A DNA stretch of 64,000 bases from Umbelopsis ramanniana AG (Eukaryota > Mucoromycota > Umbelopsidomycetes > Umbelopsidales > Umbelopsidaceae): the NCBI RefSeq assembly GCF_025399195.1, contig NW_026252103.1:186001-250000 (forward strand), given 5' to 3'. The position numbers were made by a program, and so were the translations under genes. Positions within the stretch are counted from its first letter, which is position 1. Each line of letters begins with the position of its first letter. Of the stretch, positions 41,645 through 52,822 are shown piece after piece. Below the pieces are notes generated by a model. The model searched no databases, had not been told where the DNA came from, and worked only from the letters and a program-made list of their open reading frames with translations.

Positions 41645-44600
41645 ATGGCTTCGGACTCACTTTTTGAATCTCAGCATAACCAACTGCGACTTCTCAAACA
41701 ACAAGAACCCACAATGGCTGGTAGCGGGCAGAATTCATCTGCTGACATTCCGCAAACACCGCCTAATCCTTCTCAGTTCCAAACAAGAACGAACAGTATA
41801 TTGACGCGATCGACTAGCTCATACATCGCGTCACCTGTTCCAACATCAAGAGGCGCCATGGATGAATCTAGACAGCGACAAAGATCTGACTTTCTGGAAG
41901 CAGAAAATGGCGTTTCACACCGCGATATAGTATCTACCTCCTCTAAACCAGCAGCAAATGACATGGCAGGTCTAGTTGCATCGCCTGAGAATATTGGTGA
42001 TCGATATTTCAAATCGCTATCTAAGTTTGATGGATATCAAGTTGTTACGGATGATGGCACTTTGAAGAGAAGAACTGTTTCGTTATCGACTTTATATGAT
42101 GTCCCAACCGATGCCGAATCTCATTTTTCGCGGTCCTCAGATAGGTAAGTTTATGCCAGTTAAACTTTCGTCGGTTCTCATTTTGTAATACTTTGGCCTT
42201 TAGTTTTCAACCAATATCAGAGAACACTCCACTTTTGAAAGCGGCGGCTGCTCAACACGGCTATAATGGAACGAATGATCTATATGATACAACAGACAGT
42301 GATTCATCCGATACCGACTCTGACACTCCATTCTTTCCACCAAGCAAACATAGAGGAAATCGTTCGAACTCTCGCCGTGCTCATGACCCCTATGCTGTAA
42401 CTGGGTTTATCCAACGGCTCAAGCAGAGGATACCAACCATTCCAAAGCTTACGCACCAGCAAAAACAAGTTCTCAAGTGCTCCATTGCTTACTGTATTGG
42501 ATCGCTGTTTACCTTCATACCAGCTCTTAATTCTTTGGTGGGACATAATAGAACTTCAAGCCACATTATTGCAACCACCACTGTTTTTTTCAATCCAGCG
42601 AAAACCATAGGAGGCATGATCGAGGCGGCTGGATATGGTTGGGGTTATGTGATGTTTGCCCTGTCAGTAAGTATCAACTCTAAAAACTTATTGAGGCAGA
42701 TAAGAAACTTGCTAACAGTGTATTATTTCAAAGGTATGCCTAGGTAGTATGCTCACGGCGGACTACTATATCGATCGAGACATGGAAACAGTTGCTCATG
42801 TGATCAGTCTGGGATTTTGGTTGGCTGGAAGCGCCTTTATTGTCGCATTTTTGAAAGCTTATTGGAACAAGCCTCCGGTTTCAACAGGTAGCGCGCATAA
42901 AGCAATATTTTGTCACGATGTATGTCCATCTGTTGTCCATACTAAGCTTGTACGCTCTAGCATCCAGTCTGTGCTTCATCATCATCTTCATCATTTTGGT
43001 CAGAGAGGGTTCAGCAAATGAAGGCGATTTTGATACGTTAAAAATTCAACAATATACCTCGGCAGTAGCGACGGGAACTGTGATAACGCTCGCCACATGC
43101 TTTCTAGTATGGCCAATATCAGCAGCGAAGAAACTCAAGTAGGTTATGGTTCGGTCAAATATGAGCGTATTTCTTGGCAGCTTACATTTTTCATCAAATT
43201 CAAGGAACGACATTAGTGCAACTTTGTTGTCCTTCCGTCTTTTGCTGAAACTACTCACAAAGACCTTTTTACTTGATGACGATTTACCTCAATTCACCGC
43301 AAACAAGAGCTTGCAATCGGCCATCGAATCTCATCGATCCAGTTTCACAACTCTAAAAAAGTCCCTTTCTGATGCGAAGCTAGAGATTTTCAACCGTGAA
43401 ATGCGACACAATGCGGCAACGTACGACGATATTGTAAAAAGTTTACAACGACTTGCTCAGCATGTAGGAGGACTACGAAGTAGTTGCGGTTTGCAATTTG
43501 AAAAAATGAAAAATGGAAATATTCAAGTCCCACCAGCCCCCAGCAATCAGTCTGTTGATAGCCTTTTAGAACAAGGTGATCGTAGTAAAAAGCCACTGAA
43601 AAGGTCACAAACTTTGGGACGCACACTGTCGCTTTTATCGCAGCCAAAGGATAACGATACATGGAACGTTCGGGCAGGCTACTCAAGACGCAAACTACAG
43701 GATGAGATGAAAAGACAAAAGCGGTCAAAAAGTACAATGCTTTATGACACACAAAATCCATTCGAGCATAGTATGAGTAGAAGCTTGACTGCTATGGTAC
43801 AGGATTCCTTACCTTCATCCACCACTATTTACGACGATGCGCTATCGAGGTCCGCTTCTAGTCATGAGGGCCAAGAAGGCGAAGCTGATGGCGCGCTAGT
43901 TGATTTCATTCGCAATGTTCGACAGCCGATGAAAGCTTTTGCATACACCTGCAAAAGAACAATCATTAATCTACAAGCAAAGTTTACCGATAGTGCATCA
44001 GAGGATGGACCATCGTTTGCCATGATGAAGGAGAACTTGGAAAAAGCCATTGCGCTCTTCGAAACTTCGCAGAAGGAAGCCATTTTTAGAATGTACCAGC
44101 AACGCTCGAAGTTACAATCATCCTCGGAACAGCAACCTTCGGATGACCAAATTTCAGTCATTGAGCAAGGAGAGGATGTCTTTCTGGTCTATTTTTTTAT
44201 TTTCTGCCTCGTTGAATTTGCGCGCGAGTTGACCTTCCTGGTAGGGTTGGTTGAAACGCTCTTCGATCCAGCATTGAGGAAAAAATCAGGCTTTAGAAAA
44301 TGGTTTTCGGACGTGTTTTCAGTCTTCAAAGGTATGGAACAGAAAATTTGAAATCGGTAGTAGATTGGACTACTGACACAGACGCACAGGCCTTAAACTC
44401 ACAGATGGTCCCTCAGTAAGGAGGAGATCGTCAGTGTCTTTTGTCCCAAACAATCATAATACTTCGAATACATTGCATACACCACTCCCTAAAACAAGAT
44501 GGCGTCGGTTCTTCATCTCTCTTTGGGGATTCTTTTCATGGTTCAAGCAACAACATGTAAGATATGCTATCAAGTCGTCTGCTGCAGCAGTCATTTTAGC

Positions 44601-45920
44601 TACACCAGCATTCCTACCATCCACTGGAGAAAGGTTTCGAGAACTTCGAATGGAATGGGCTCTAGTTACGGTGAGTATCGTGCATGCATTGTGATATACC
44701 TAAGGGCTAATATGTATACTAATCCTTCATTGTAGTTAATGGTGGTGATGACTCCTACCGTTGGAGGAACAAATCTGGTTGCGATTTATCGTATCTTCTC
44801 GACCATGCTTGGCTGCTATGTAGCATTCGCCTTTTACACGCTTTTCCCTGGTAATGTCTATGTGCTACCCGTGTTAACTTGGCTCTTCTCTATTCCCAAC
44901 TTTTGGATTATTCTGAACCACAAGCATGGGAAGTTTGGTCAATTCACCTTGTTGGCATACAACCTGGTTATGCTCAATAAGTACAATTACCGAGACAACG
45001 AAAGTGTTGAGGTTGGCAGGTTGGCGCTAAATCGATTTGGAGCGGTTGCCGTTGGTGTCGTATTTGGATTATTCATGACCGCATATGTATGGCCGTACGA
45101 AGCCAGAACTGAACTTCGTAAAGGCTTGTCTGACTTCCTCCTCCGGGTCAGTTTACTCTATCAAAAGCTGATTTCCATGTACTCGGATTCCTCTGAAAGT
45201 GTTGGTGGCTTATATCGGCTGCAGCATCTTGATACCCATATATCAGAAACCCAAGTAGTAGCTATGCAGGAGCATAAGAATGTAGCAACGAAAACCTTTA
45301 TGGACCTTGAGCTAAATCTTCAGCGAATGCTTATATCTTTACAAGACCTTTTAGCGCAGACACCAAACGAACCACGTCTGAAAGGACCGTTTCCTGTGGC
45401 AACATATTCTGGAATGCTCAGTTCTTGTCAAAACATTTTGGACAAGCTTTTAGCTATGCGCATTGTGATTCTCAAGGATGAGTGGTTTAGCCTTGTACGT
45501 CGAGATTTCATACATCCTGTCAATCCACAGCGTAAGGAAATGGTCGGCAATGTTCTATTATATCTATACATGCTGGCCAGTGCCCTACGACTGAAAACCC
45601 CATTACCACCATATATGCCACCCGCACGTCAGGCGTGGGAGCATTTGATGTCTAGCCTACGACAATTGCCAGCCGTCAAGTCGCGTGCACTTCTGGATAG
45701 GGACGAGGCATATATCTTCTACTTTGCTTACGTGGTGATGATGGAGGATGTCATTCGTGAAATGGACAAGGTAATGATGTTAGGATGTTATAGATAAGAG
45801 CGTACAGCATGGTATTTAACCTTTCTTTTTCGAAATTAGATGAGCTCCAATATGAAGGACTTGTTTGGTAGTCTTGTATCTGATGAGCAGTGGCAGCGGT
45901 ATTTCCAAAGCCCCACGTGA
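41645..45920 (+). CDS. BRE4/FUSC-type large membrane protein (ArAE_2/DUF2421 family)
   Basis: Roughly eight exons encode a protein of more than 1,200 residues. The N-terminal 190 residues are Ser/Thr/Gln-rich and cytosolic. A first membrane block begins QKQVLKCSIAYCIGSLFTFI, then ATTTVFFNPAKTIGGMIEAA, AGSAFIVAFL, FIIIFIILVREGSA and ATCFLVWPISAAKKL. A large soluble region carries basic Ser-rich linkers (RSQTLGRTLSLLSQ). A second block contains VRYAIKSSAAAVILATPAFL, LMVVMTPTVGGTNLVAIYRI, YVAFAFYTLFPGNVYVLPVL and VGVVFGLFMTAYVWPYEART. Two such half-modules are typical of fungal Bre4-like proteins related to aromatic-acid exporters; yeast Bre4 mutants are brefeldin A-sensitive. Substrate is unknown. 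The ATG at 41567 is in frame but overlaps the start codon of the opposing gene, so 41645 (MASDSLFES) is preferred. Confidence 0.82.
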
Positions 45921-46239
45921 GACAGAGGAGGCGGGCAGTCTACTGGAAAATGTAGCAGACCTTTAATTTAAAATCTACATTATGCATATTCGATTTTTTC
46001 TAGATCGTTCCTATCTATCATTGCAATCTATGACTGCAGCATTGCTTACATAGCCAAGACTTCACTCACTTCACATCACATCACCATTAAACAAAAGCAG
46101 CGCAGTAAACATGAAATATTTGCTTGTACCTTGAGATTTAATAATGTTATACAATGCGTAGCATGTGGAGTAAAGGCTATGTTGAATATACCGACAATCA
46201 ATGCGGTATTTGTTGTTATGATGTTATAACCGGACTGAA
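45921..46239. other. Convergent 3' spacer
   Basis: 319 bp between the stops of the FUSC-like (+) and GNAT (-) genes. AT-rich, carries both 3' ends. Nothing else was seen. Confidence 0.35.
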
Positions 46240-47136
46240 CTAAATTCCGCTGGACGATTCAGCAGAACACCGTCGTCCGGGTCGGATTTCGAGGCTCTTT
46301 GAAACAGATCCGCTATATTTTGGCTCACGGACCATTATATGCATTTGTAAACGCTTGTCAAGCTGGTTTACAGCTCTTTCCACAAAGTCAAAACGATCAA
46401 GTAGACCCGCGGCGGCTGGATTTGTAACCTCTGCATACACTGGCAAGCCTGCCTCATCTGCTTTTCTAAGCACATGCTCAAGTAGAGCGGAACCATAACC
46501 CTTGTTGCGTTCTTGAGGCAGGACCCCAAGATACAATATTGTTAGATGCTCTCGCTGTCCCATTACTTGGCGTTGAACTCGTTTCGCAATGGACTGGTGC
46601 GCTAAGTGTACACGCTACAAAGGTAATATTAAAATTTTCTTGCTTTGACCAATCATGAATTACCATTGTACGTTTGCTTACCATCGCTTGGTACCACCCG
46701 AATATCTTTGGTAGTTTCCACCGTACATTTTTGTGGAGATCTGCAAACCTTGAACTTGACCACAATAAAATCCCCTTGCAGCCATCTACTTGTATAGCAA
46801 AGTCACGGCTTTCTGCAGCTGCTGCACCAATAATGGCCCTGAACAGCTCTTGATTGATGGTATCTAGTGCCCGACTCTCTTGGTGTGATGATTTCGCATT
46901 GTAGGGCGTATAGACACCTGTGTAGGACTCTGCAAGCGTGAAGGCGGCCTCATTGTCCGCATCTAATTAATAAAAAAAAATGTATAAATTAGCATGATAT
47001 AGTTGCATAGATATAATTTCAAGTTGTACTTACGTTTTATGATCGGCCTCACACTAGTAAAACTTTGGCCATCCAAAGTTATTTTACGGCTCAGTTTGCT
47101 CGCAGGTATCAGAGCTTGTTGCGCCGTCAATAACAT
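46240..47136 (-). CDS. GNAT-family N-acetyltransferase
   Basis: Three exons. The first encodes MLLTAQQALIPASKLSRKIT and SVRPIIK; the second starts with ADNEAAFTLAESYTGVYTP and contains LFRAIIGAAAAESRDFAIQV and GCKGILLWSSSRFADLHKN. The third carries the acetyl-CoA site LYLGVLPQERNKGYGSALLE, in which the RNKGYG loop fits the Q/RxxGxG/A motif A of GNAT enzymes, then PVYAEVTNPAAAGLLDRFDF, the typical C-terminal strand and helix. The protein has about 240 residues. Substrate is not predictable; similar fungal proteins are annotated only as GNAT-domain proteins. The C-terminal tail is polar. Confidence 0.82.
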
Positions 47137-47934
47137 TACACCTTGATCTTTTGAGTTTGGTTTTTAATGTTGATCTTTAACGCAAATCAATTTTACTATA
47201 AATCCGTTTTCTTGCTAGCGAATGGTGAAAGTTTTCTTTTGACTTTATATACTAAACTGCAGTTATAATTTTGTTGGTTACAATTCAAATGAACTGGGGT
47301 GAGCTAAATGCATACTTGCTTCATCATCACAATCTAGGTGGTTATTATCACAGTATCGTCATTTTCGATGGCTTTTTTTTTTTCACACAATACCATGTGT
47401 TTAGTGCTTCCTCTTGATCATACGCCATGTAAGAGGATATCTATTTAATTTCGCAAGTGCAAGCTGTCAAGTATTTTGACATACAATATTTTGGCCAAAC
47501 TCGCGGCCACCGGAGAGAGCGAAGTAGACCAGTATAGCTGCTGGCTTATTAAACGATCAAGACGTGGGGGAAAGCACCGTCCACCATTGGGAACAAGTCA
47601 TCCTGGTCGTTTCCATTTGTTGGCTGAGATAATATAGCCAGCTTGCAGGAAAAAGCTAAGCAACAGTAACAATTTTTTTTTTAATTAAGTTATGGCTTGA
47701 GAGGTGCATCTTACGTGAGAACAGCCCATTCAGAATATGACCAATGGACCAAAGAGGCTTGCTTGACACTCTCAAGACTGTAAATACAACACAACATGAT
47801 ATGTTTGTCTTGGCGAGGGAGCCTACTTGATTTTCATTGATCGTCAAAGTGCCAATGTTTACTGTTTTTCAAAGTTTAAATTATACGGCCATTCAAATCC
47901 ATACCATTTACCCCACGTCGCTATAACGTGAAGT

Positions 47935-48075
47935 ATGTCGTTGTTGCTATGGCTTGTTGCTTATTTGTACACACTGCTTCCTGGTCTACGTTCCAAACCA
48001 GATGCAGCACCCATTAATGTTGCACAGACCCGCTCGACTCCGAAAGGTCAACCCCAGTGCAGCATGGTGCGGTGA
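47935..48075 (+). CDS. Candidate 46-residue secreted peptide
   Basis: A short ATG-to-stop frame whose first 20 residues (MSLLLWLVAYLYTLLPGLRS) look like a signal peptide with a Leu/Tyr-rich core. They are followed by a polar 26-residue segment rich in Pro, Gln and Thr with one Cys. No family was recognised and the frame could be fortuitous. It sits alone in a spacer, 430 bp before the KCH start. It could continue through an intron, because a GT follows the last codons. Confidence 0.25.
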   Translation: MSLLLWLVAYLYTLLPGLRSKPDAAPINVAQTRSTPKGQPQCSMVR

Positions 48076-48366
48076 TCGGGGCCAACATATTGCCTGCGGC
48101 CACAAGGAAAAGTAGGTTCAGTACAATGGCGATTGGGTAATAAAACGAGACAAAAACTATACACAATCCATTATAACCGTAAACGACCATGCTGTCTTTG
48201 TCCGAGCTTCCTAAAAATGATCGCCTTCCGCATTATCACCGCAATTAAACCATCATTTGATAGCAGCACTTCGTCTTTTCATTGGTCAAACTCACGTTGC
48301 ACACTGCTTTGGAGTAAATAGGCGTTGCGACTATTTTTGATCGCAGCTCTGCCCTCTCACAAGGAG

Positions 48367-48465
48367 ACCCACACCTGTTTTTTTCTTGCTCCTTCTCTTT
48401 CCACTTGAAAACTCCCTCCCTTCCTCTCCTTTCACTCTTTGTCGTACTTCTTTTCCGAGCCTCTA
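48367..48465 (+). promoter_or_regulatory. Pyrimidine-rich leader of the KCH gene
   Basis: About 100 nt dominated by C and T (CTCCTTCTCTTTCC, CTCCCTCCCTTCCTCTCC), 40 nt upstream of the ATG. CT-rich tracts of this kind commonly flank transcription starts of well-expressed genes in filamentous fungi. The ATG has a good context (GAGCCATGG). Confidence 0.5.
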
Positions 48466-48506
48466 ATACCCTTGTGTGAATAATATATATATATCGACTT
48501 GGAGCC

Positions 48507-50325
48507 ATGGCAAAGAAGTCTGGCAATAAGAAGCTTAAAACCAATAGCTTTATGCTTTTGGAAAAGGGGCCAAAATGGAAAAGAGAGCAAGTTTCTGATC
48601 ACAAATTCGACTTTATCGACATAGAAGAATTTTATGACCCAAGCTGCTGGACAAAGACGAAATATATGATGATTTTCCTTAGTGTCATCAAGTCTACCTT
48701 AACATATCTTGCCGATTTGTGGACTGCCGGCATTTTGCTTAGTTCAGTGGTAAGGGCCAACTTATATGAGCGCCTGCTACCCAGTACTTGAATTCTAATT
48801 GTTTTCGCATGTAGGATCCACAAATGATTTACAAAATCAGTCCAACAGCCAGTAAATGGATTTACGTTGGCTGTATCGCTCTTTCCTTTTTACTCCTTGC
48901 TCTGGATATTCGAAAAGCCAGATTGGTCATTGCATCGCGCGACATCTCGTATGCACTCACTTCTATTACCGCATATCGTTACTACTCAATCAAGAGTTAC
49001 CCTCACTACTGCTTATTCGATAAGATTCAAGCTTCAAAGAAGACCACCGACGATTTTGCATTCTTTGTTTTCTTCACATTAAAAGGATGGAAACGCCTTT
49101 TATTCGCTGAAGGTCCACGTCAAGTGGTCGCTATTATCACTGTCGAAACGATTCTATACAACGTGTGGACAACAAATGGTATGCATTCCGCCGCTTTCCA
49201 AGCGATCAAAACGTGAATGTAAAAATCCTCATTTAAATCATTGTTTCCCAGGCACACAGGCTTTCCAATTCAAAACAAAGCTGAGCGATTATGGCCTTAC
49301 CACAACTACTCAAATGCAGTTGATTCTCATGACGTTCACCTCCTTACTCTGGGTGTTTTCGATGATATTAATGTTCATTGCTGCAATCATCTATATTCCA
49401 CTACTTTGTCATATTAAGGGCAATTTGAAGGAATATGTTTGCCACAAGATTGACAAGAGGTAAGAAGCTCGTTTTAGGGGTGCTTTTGAATGCTTTTCTT
49501 CTAGCTTTACTTATATTCAATGTCTCCTTTTCATTCTTTATCCTTTTTTTCACCTCGCCCACCTCAACTTTCCGCCCGGTACCTAGAATTGCACAGCTCT
49601 TGAAGAAGCAGATTCGTAAAAGAATGGAACAGCGTGGACAGAAACCTGCCAATGGTGCTAAAGGCGTAGCTGCTGCGCCGATCGCTCGACCTACATTACC
49701 TGTCCTTGATGAGACAGATATCTCGGAAAAAACACCTTACAACGAGTACATGAGAACTCCGCATATGGCCACCAAATCACCACCTCCAGTTTATCACACA
49801 CCGTATTCAGAATATAATACTTCCTCACCGTATCAACAACAATACGATGACCAGTATTATCACGCAGACAGTGGCTACAACCAGCAGAACCCTGGCTATC
49901 ACCATCAGTATGAGCAAGAAGCTAGTTATCACAATGGCGGTGGTGACATGCGTGGCGGTGACATGCGTGGAATGGATCAATATCAATATACTGGTGAAGA
50001 TAGATATTATGACGACCGTAATTACTATCAACACCATCAAGCAGAACAGCGTTCTACTGGTGGTGGTGAAGCTTACGCCATGACCACATACCATACCAGT
50101 CCCAAACCTGCATCAGCTCCAGTGCTTTACAACGAGGTGCCTGCCCCTCAAGCCTATACTATGGAAAATCACACTTACTTTGAGCCTCATGATGTACGAG
50201 CGAGATCGCTGGCCGACTCGTCTCACACTTCGCCACGCCAGCAGTATGCCGCTGCCACGCCAACTTTGCCCACCACCCGTCTACCTCGCGGCACACAAAA
50301 CTCCTCGCCTGGCAATTATTTCTAA
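48507..50325 (+). CDS. KCH-family low-affinity potassium channel (Kch1/Prm6-like)
   Basis: Four exons (about 48507-48750, 48815-49180, 49253-49460 and 49586-50325). The N-terminus KGPKWKREQVSDHKFDFIDI and EEFYDPSCWTKTKYMMIFLS lead into TM1. TM2 follows at WIYVGCIALSFLLLALDIRK, then ARLVIASRDISYALTSITAY, the FFVFFTLKGWKRLLFAEGPR motif, VVAIITVETILYNVW, and a last TM pair ending IYIPLLCHIKGNLKEYVCHK. These features match the KCH family, whose yeast members Kch1 and Kch2 import K+ during pheromone response and activate the calcium-uptake system. The last exon is a 245-residue cytosolic tail, Tyr/Gln/His-rich and disordered, with a short tandem duplication GGDMRGGDMRG. Confidence 0.85.
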
Positions 50326-50692
50326 AGGTATCTTTGACCATTTCGCGAGCCCGAAGCAGCTTGTTCTCTTTCATTTCATACAATTTTGAAGATTGTCTAT
50401 ACAACCTTCCACATTCCTATCCCTGTAACATTTAATTTTGATCAAGTAACGAAAATAAAAATGTGTGGATAACATGTATTCAAAATGTTATATTTTTCCT
50501 TTGACTTTGAAAGATATTTGCAGCGACTTTACTTTGGAGCTTAAGAACTCTCAGACCATCTCAGGTTTAGAATGTTATTTTTAATACAATATGTTTTATT
50601 TTTCACTTCCAATAAAATGTTCCATATACAAGGTTTTCAAATATGTACAACTGATTTAATCGTACGCTTCGTAGAGATAACGTCTAAAAGAT
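50326..50692. other. Convergent 3' spacer KCH/Hsp70
   Basis: 367 bp between two stops. AT-rich; AATAAA-like polyadenylation signals occur on both strands (near 50453 on plus; TTTATT near 50596 for the minus-strand gene). No gene. Confidence 0.4.
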
Positions 50693-52630
50693 TTAATCGA
50701 CTTCCTCCACTGTAGGACCTTCAGGTGCAGCGTCACCACCAGCACCAGGTGGGAATCCACCAGGAGCACCGCCTGGAGCACCACCGGCACCAGCACCTTG
50801 ACCGTAAATCTTCATCATGATGGGGTTGGCAACCTCCTCGAGTTCCTTCTGGCGAGACTCGTATTCGTCCTTGGAAGCTTCTTGAGATTCGTCGAGCCAC
50901 TTGATTGCTTCATCGACAGCTTCCTTGAGCTTGGTCTTGTCAGCTTCTTCGAGCTTGCCTCCAACATTTTCATCTTGAAGAGTGTTACGGAGATTGTATG
51001 CGTAGGACTCGAGACCGTTGCGAGCAGAGATCTTAGCAGCCACTTCTTCATCTTCAGCCTTGTACTTTTCAGCATCAGAAACCATGCGTTCAATATCCTC
51101 CTTGGAGAGACGACCCTTGTCGTTAGTGATGGTGATCTTGCTTGACTTGCCAGTGGTCTTGTCAACTGCGCTGACGTTCAAGATACCGTTTGCATCGATA
51201 TCGAATGTGACTTCAACCTGGGGTACACCACGGGGAGCAGGGGGGATACCAGTGAGTTCGAACTTGCCAAGAAGATTGTTATCCTTGGTTCTGGCACGTT
51301 CACCTTCGTAAACTTGGATGAGTACACCAGGCTGGTTATCAGCGTAAGTAGAGAAGATTTCGGACTTCTTGGTAGGAACAGTGGTGTTACGCTTGATAAG
51401 AGCAGTCATAACACCGCCAGCAGTTTCGATACCAAGAGAGAGTGGGGAAACATCGAGAAGAAGGAGATCTTGAGTCTTCTCAGAGGTGTCACCAGTCAAG
51501 ATAGCAGCTTGGACAGCGGCACCGTAAGCGACGGCTTCATCGGGGTTGATGGACTTGTTGGGCTCCTTGCCATTGAAGAAGTCGGAAACAAGTTTCTGGA
51601 TCTTGGGGATACGAGTAGAACCACCAACAAGGACAATATCGTGAACAGAAGCCTTGTCGATCTTGGAATCACGAAGTACCTTCTCTACAGGGTCCATAGT
51701 TGAACGGAAAAGATCTTGGCAAAGTTCCTCAAAGCGAGCACGAGTGAGGGAGGTATAGAAATCGATACCTTCATACAAAGAATCGATTTCCAAAGAGGTT
51801 TGAGTGGAAGCAGAGAGAGTACGCTTGGCACGTTCGCAAGCAGTACGAAGACGTCTCAAGGCTCTTGGGTTGTCAGAGATATCCTTCTTGTACTTGCGCT
51901 TGAATTCTTGAACAAAGTGGTTCACCAAACGGTTGTCGAAATCTTCACCACCAAGATGAGTATCACCAGCAGTAGCCTTAACTTCAAAGATACCGTCTTC
52001 GATGGTCAGAAGAGACACATCAAAAGTACCACCACCAAGATCGAAAATCAAAACGTTGCGTTCACCCTTGGGTTGTTTGTCCAAACCATAGGCAATAGCA
52101 GCGGCAGTGGGTTCGTTGATGATACGGAGAACGTTGAGACCAGCAATAAGACCAGCGTCCTTGGTAGCTTGACGTTGAGAATCATTAAAGTAAGCTGGGA
52201 CAGTGATAACTGCAGAGTCCACCTTGCCACCAAGGTAAGCTTCAGAAACTTCTCTCATCTTGACCAGGACCATGGAGGAGATTTCTTCGGGAGTGAAAGT
52301 CTTCTTTTCACCCTTGTGTTCAATTTGGACGATGGGCTTGCCGTCCTTGTCAATAACCTTGAATGGCCAGTGCTTCATGTCGGACTGAACTTCGGCATCA
52401 TTGAAACGGCGACCGATCAAACGCTTAGCGTCAAACACGGTGTTGTGGGGATTCATGGCCACTTGGTTCTTTGCGGCATCACCAATAAGACGTTCAGAGT
52501 CTGTAAAGGCGACGTAGGATGGAGTAGTGCGGTTTCCTTGATCGTTGGCGATAATTTCAACGCGGTCGTTTTGCCAAACGCCAACGCAAGAGTAGGTTGT
52601 TCCTAAATCGATACCAACAGCTTTTGTCAT
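50693..52630 (-). CDS. Cytosolic Hsp70 (SSA type)
   Basis: A single 645-residue ORF without introns. It starts [20 protein letters not shown]. The nucleotide-binding domain (about 1-380) has [34 protein letters not shown] and the phosphate loops. The interdomain linker [19 protein letters not shown] is intact, followed by the substrate-binding domain (about 395-540, [15 protein letters not shown]), the helical lid, a Gly/Pro-rich GGAPGG stretch and the C-terminal EEVD for TPR co-chaperones. EEVD and the lack of targeting or KDEL-type signals place it in the cytosol/nucleus. The codon use is strongly biased (for example AAG for Lys, GGT for Gly), as expected for a highly expressed gene. The upstream region has HSE-like repeats and a TATA box. 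Confidence 0.98.
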   Translation of the reverse strand: MTKAVGIDLGTTYSCVGVWQNDRVEIIANDQGNRTTPSYVAFTDSERLIGDAAKNQVAMNPHNTVFDAKRLIGRRFNDAEVQSDMKHWPFKVIDKDGKPIVQIEHKGEKKTFTPEEISSMVLVKMREVSEAYLGGKVDSAVITVPAYFNDSQRQATKDAGLIAGLNVLRIINEPTAAAIAYGLDKQPKGERNVLIFDLGGGTFDVSLLTIEDGIFEVKATAGDTHLGGEDFDNRLVNHFVQEFKRKYKKDISDNPRALRRLRTACERAKRTLSASTQTSLEIDSLYEGIDFYTSLTRARFEELCQDLFRSTMDPVEKVLRDSKIDKASVHDIVLVGGSTRIPKIQKLVSDFFNGKEPNKSINPDEAVAYGAAVQAAILTGDTSEKTQDLLLLDVSPLSLGIETAGGVMTALIKRNTTVPTKKSEIFSTYADNQPGVLIQVYEGERARTKDNNLLGKFELTGIPPAPRGVPQVEVTFDIDANGILNVSAVDKTTGKSSKITITNDKGRLSKEDIERMVSDAEKYKAEDEEVAAKISARNGLESYAYNLRNTLQDENVGGKLEEADKTKLKEAVDEAIKWLDESQEASKDEYESRQKELEEVANPIMMKIYGQGAGAGGAPGGAPGGFPPGAGGDAAPEGPTVEEVD

Positions 52631-52706
52631 TTTCTAGTAGGCGTTTAATGCGAGAGAAGATTAAAAGACAAGTGATGGGAAATTTCACCCTTGCGATATG
52701 ATGTCT

Positions 52707-52714
52707 TATTTATA
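52707..52714 (-). promoter_or_regulatory. TATA box of the Hsp70 gene
   Basis: TATAAATA on the minus strand, 77 nt before the start codon, immediately downstream of the HSE-like array in the direction of transcription. Confidence 0.55.
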
Positions 52715-52743
52715 TCAAAAAAATATTACTCCGGAGGCCGAAC

Positions 52744-52822
52744 TTTCGAGCAATTTCTTCTTCTGGAACCCACCAGTAAAAATTTCGAAAAATTTCTAGA
52801 CGCTGCTATGCGCTACTGGAAC
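52744..52822 (-). promoter_or_regulatory. Heat-shock-element-like array upstream of Hsp70
   Basis: Several TTC/GAA units lie close together: a perfect TTCNNGAA block at 52761-52768, preceded by two further in-register TTC units (52755-52760); a TTCGAA at 52784-52789; a TTC at 52794-52796; and GGAAC at 52818-52822. Alternating NGAAN/NTTCN units are the binding sites for trimeric Hsf1. Some units are out of the 5-bp register, so the array is imperfect. Confidence 0.5.

Larger units (their letters stand above)
47137..48506. other. Divergent promoter region GNAT/KCH, with possible small peptide gene
   Basis: 1.37 kb between start codons of the GNAT gene (-) and the KCH channel (+). It includes a T-run at 47373-47381, a locally GC-richer patch (about 47500-47600 and 47990-48120), a candidate 46-codon ORF (47935-48075) described separately, and a pyrimidine-rich leader (48367-48465) before the KCH gene. 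Confidence 0.4.

Noticed and set aside
51716-52606. 296-codon plus-strand ORF inside the Hsp70 gene
   Set aside because: Antisense shadow of a highly codon-biased gene; the biased codons keep the opposite strand free of stops.
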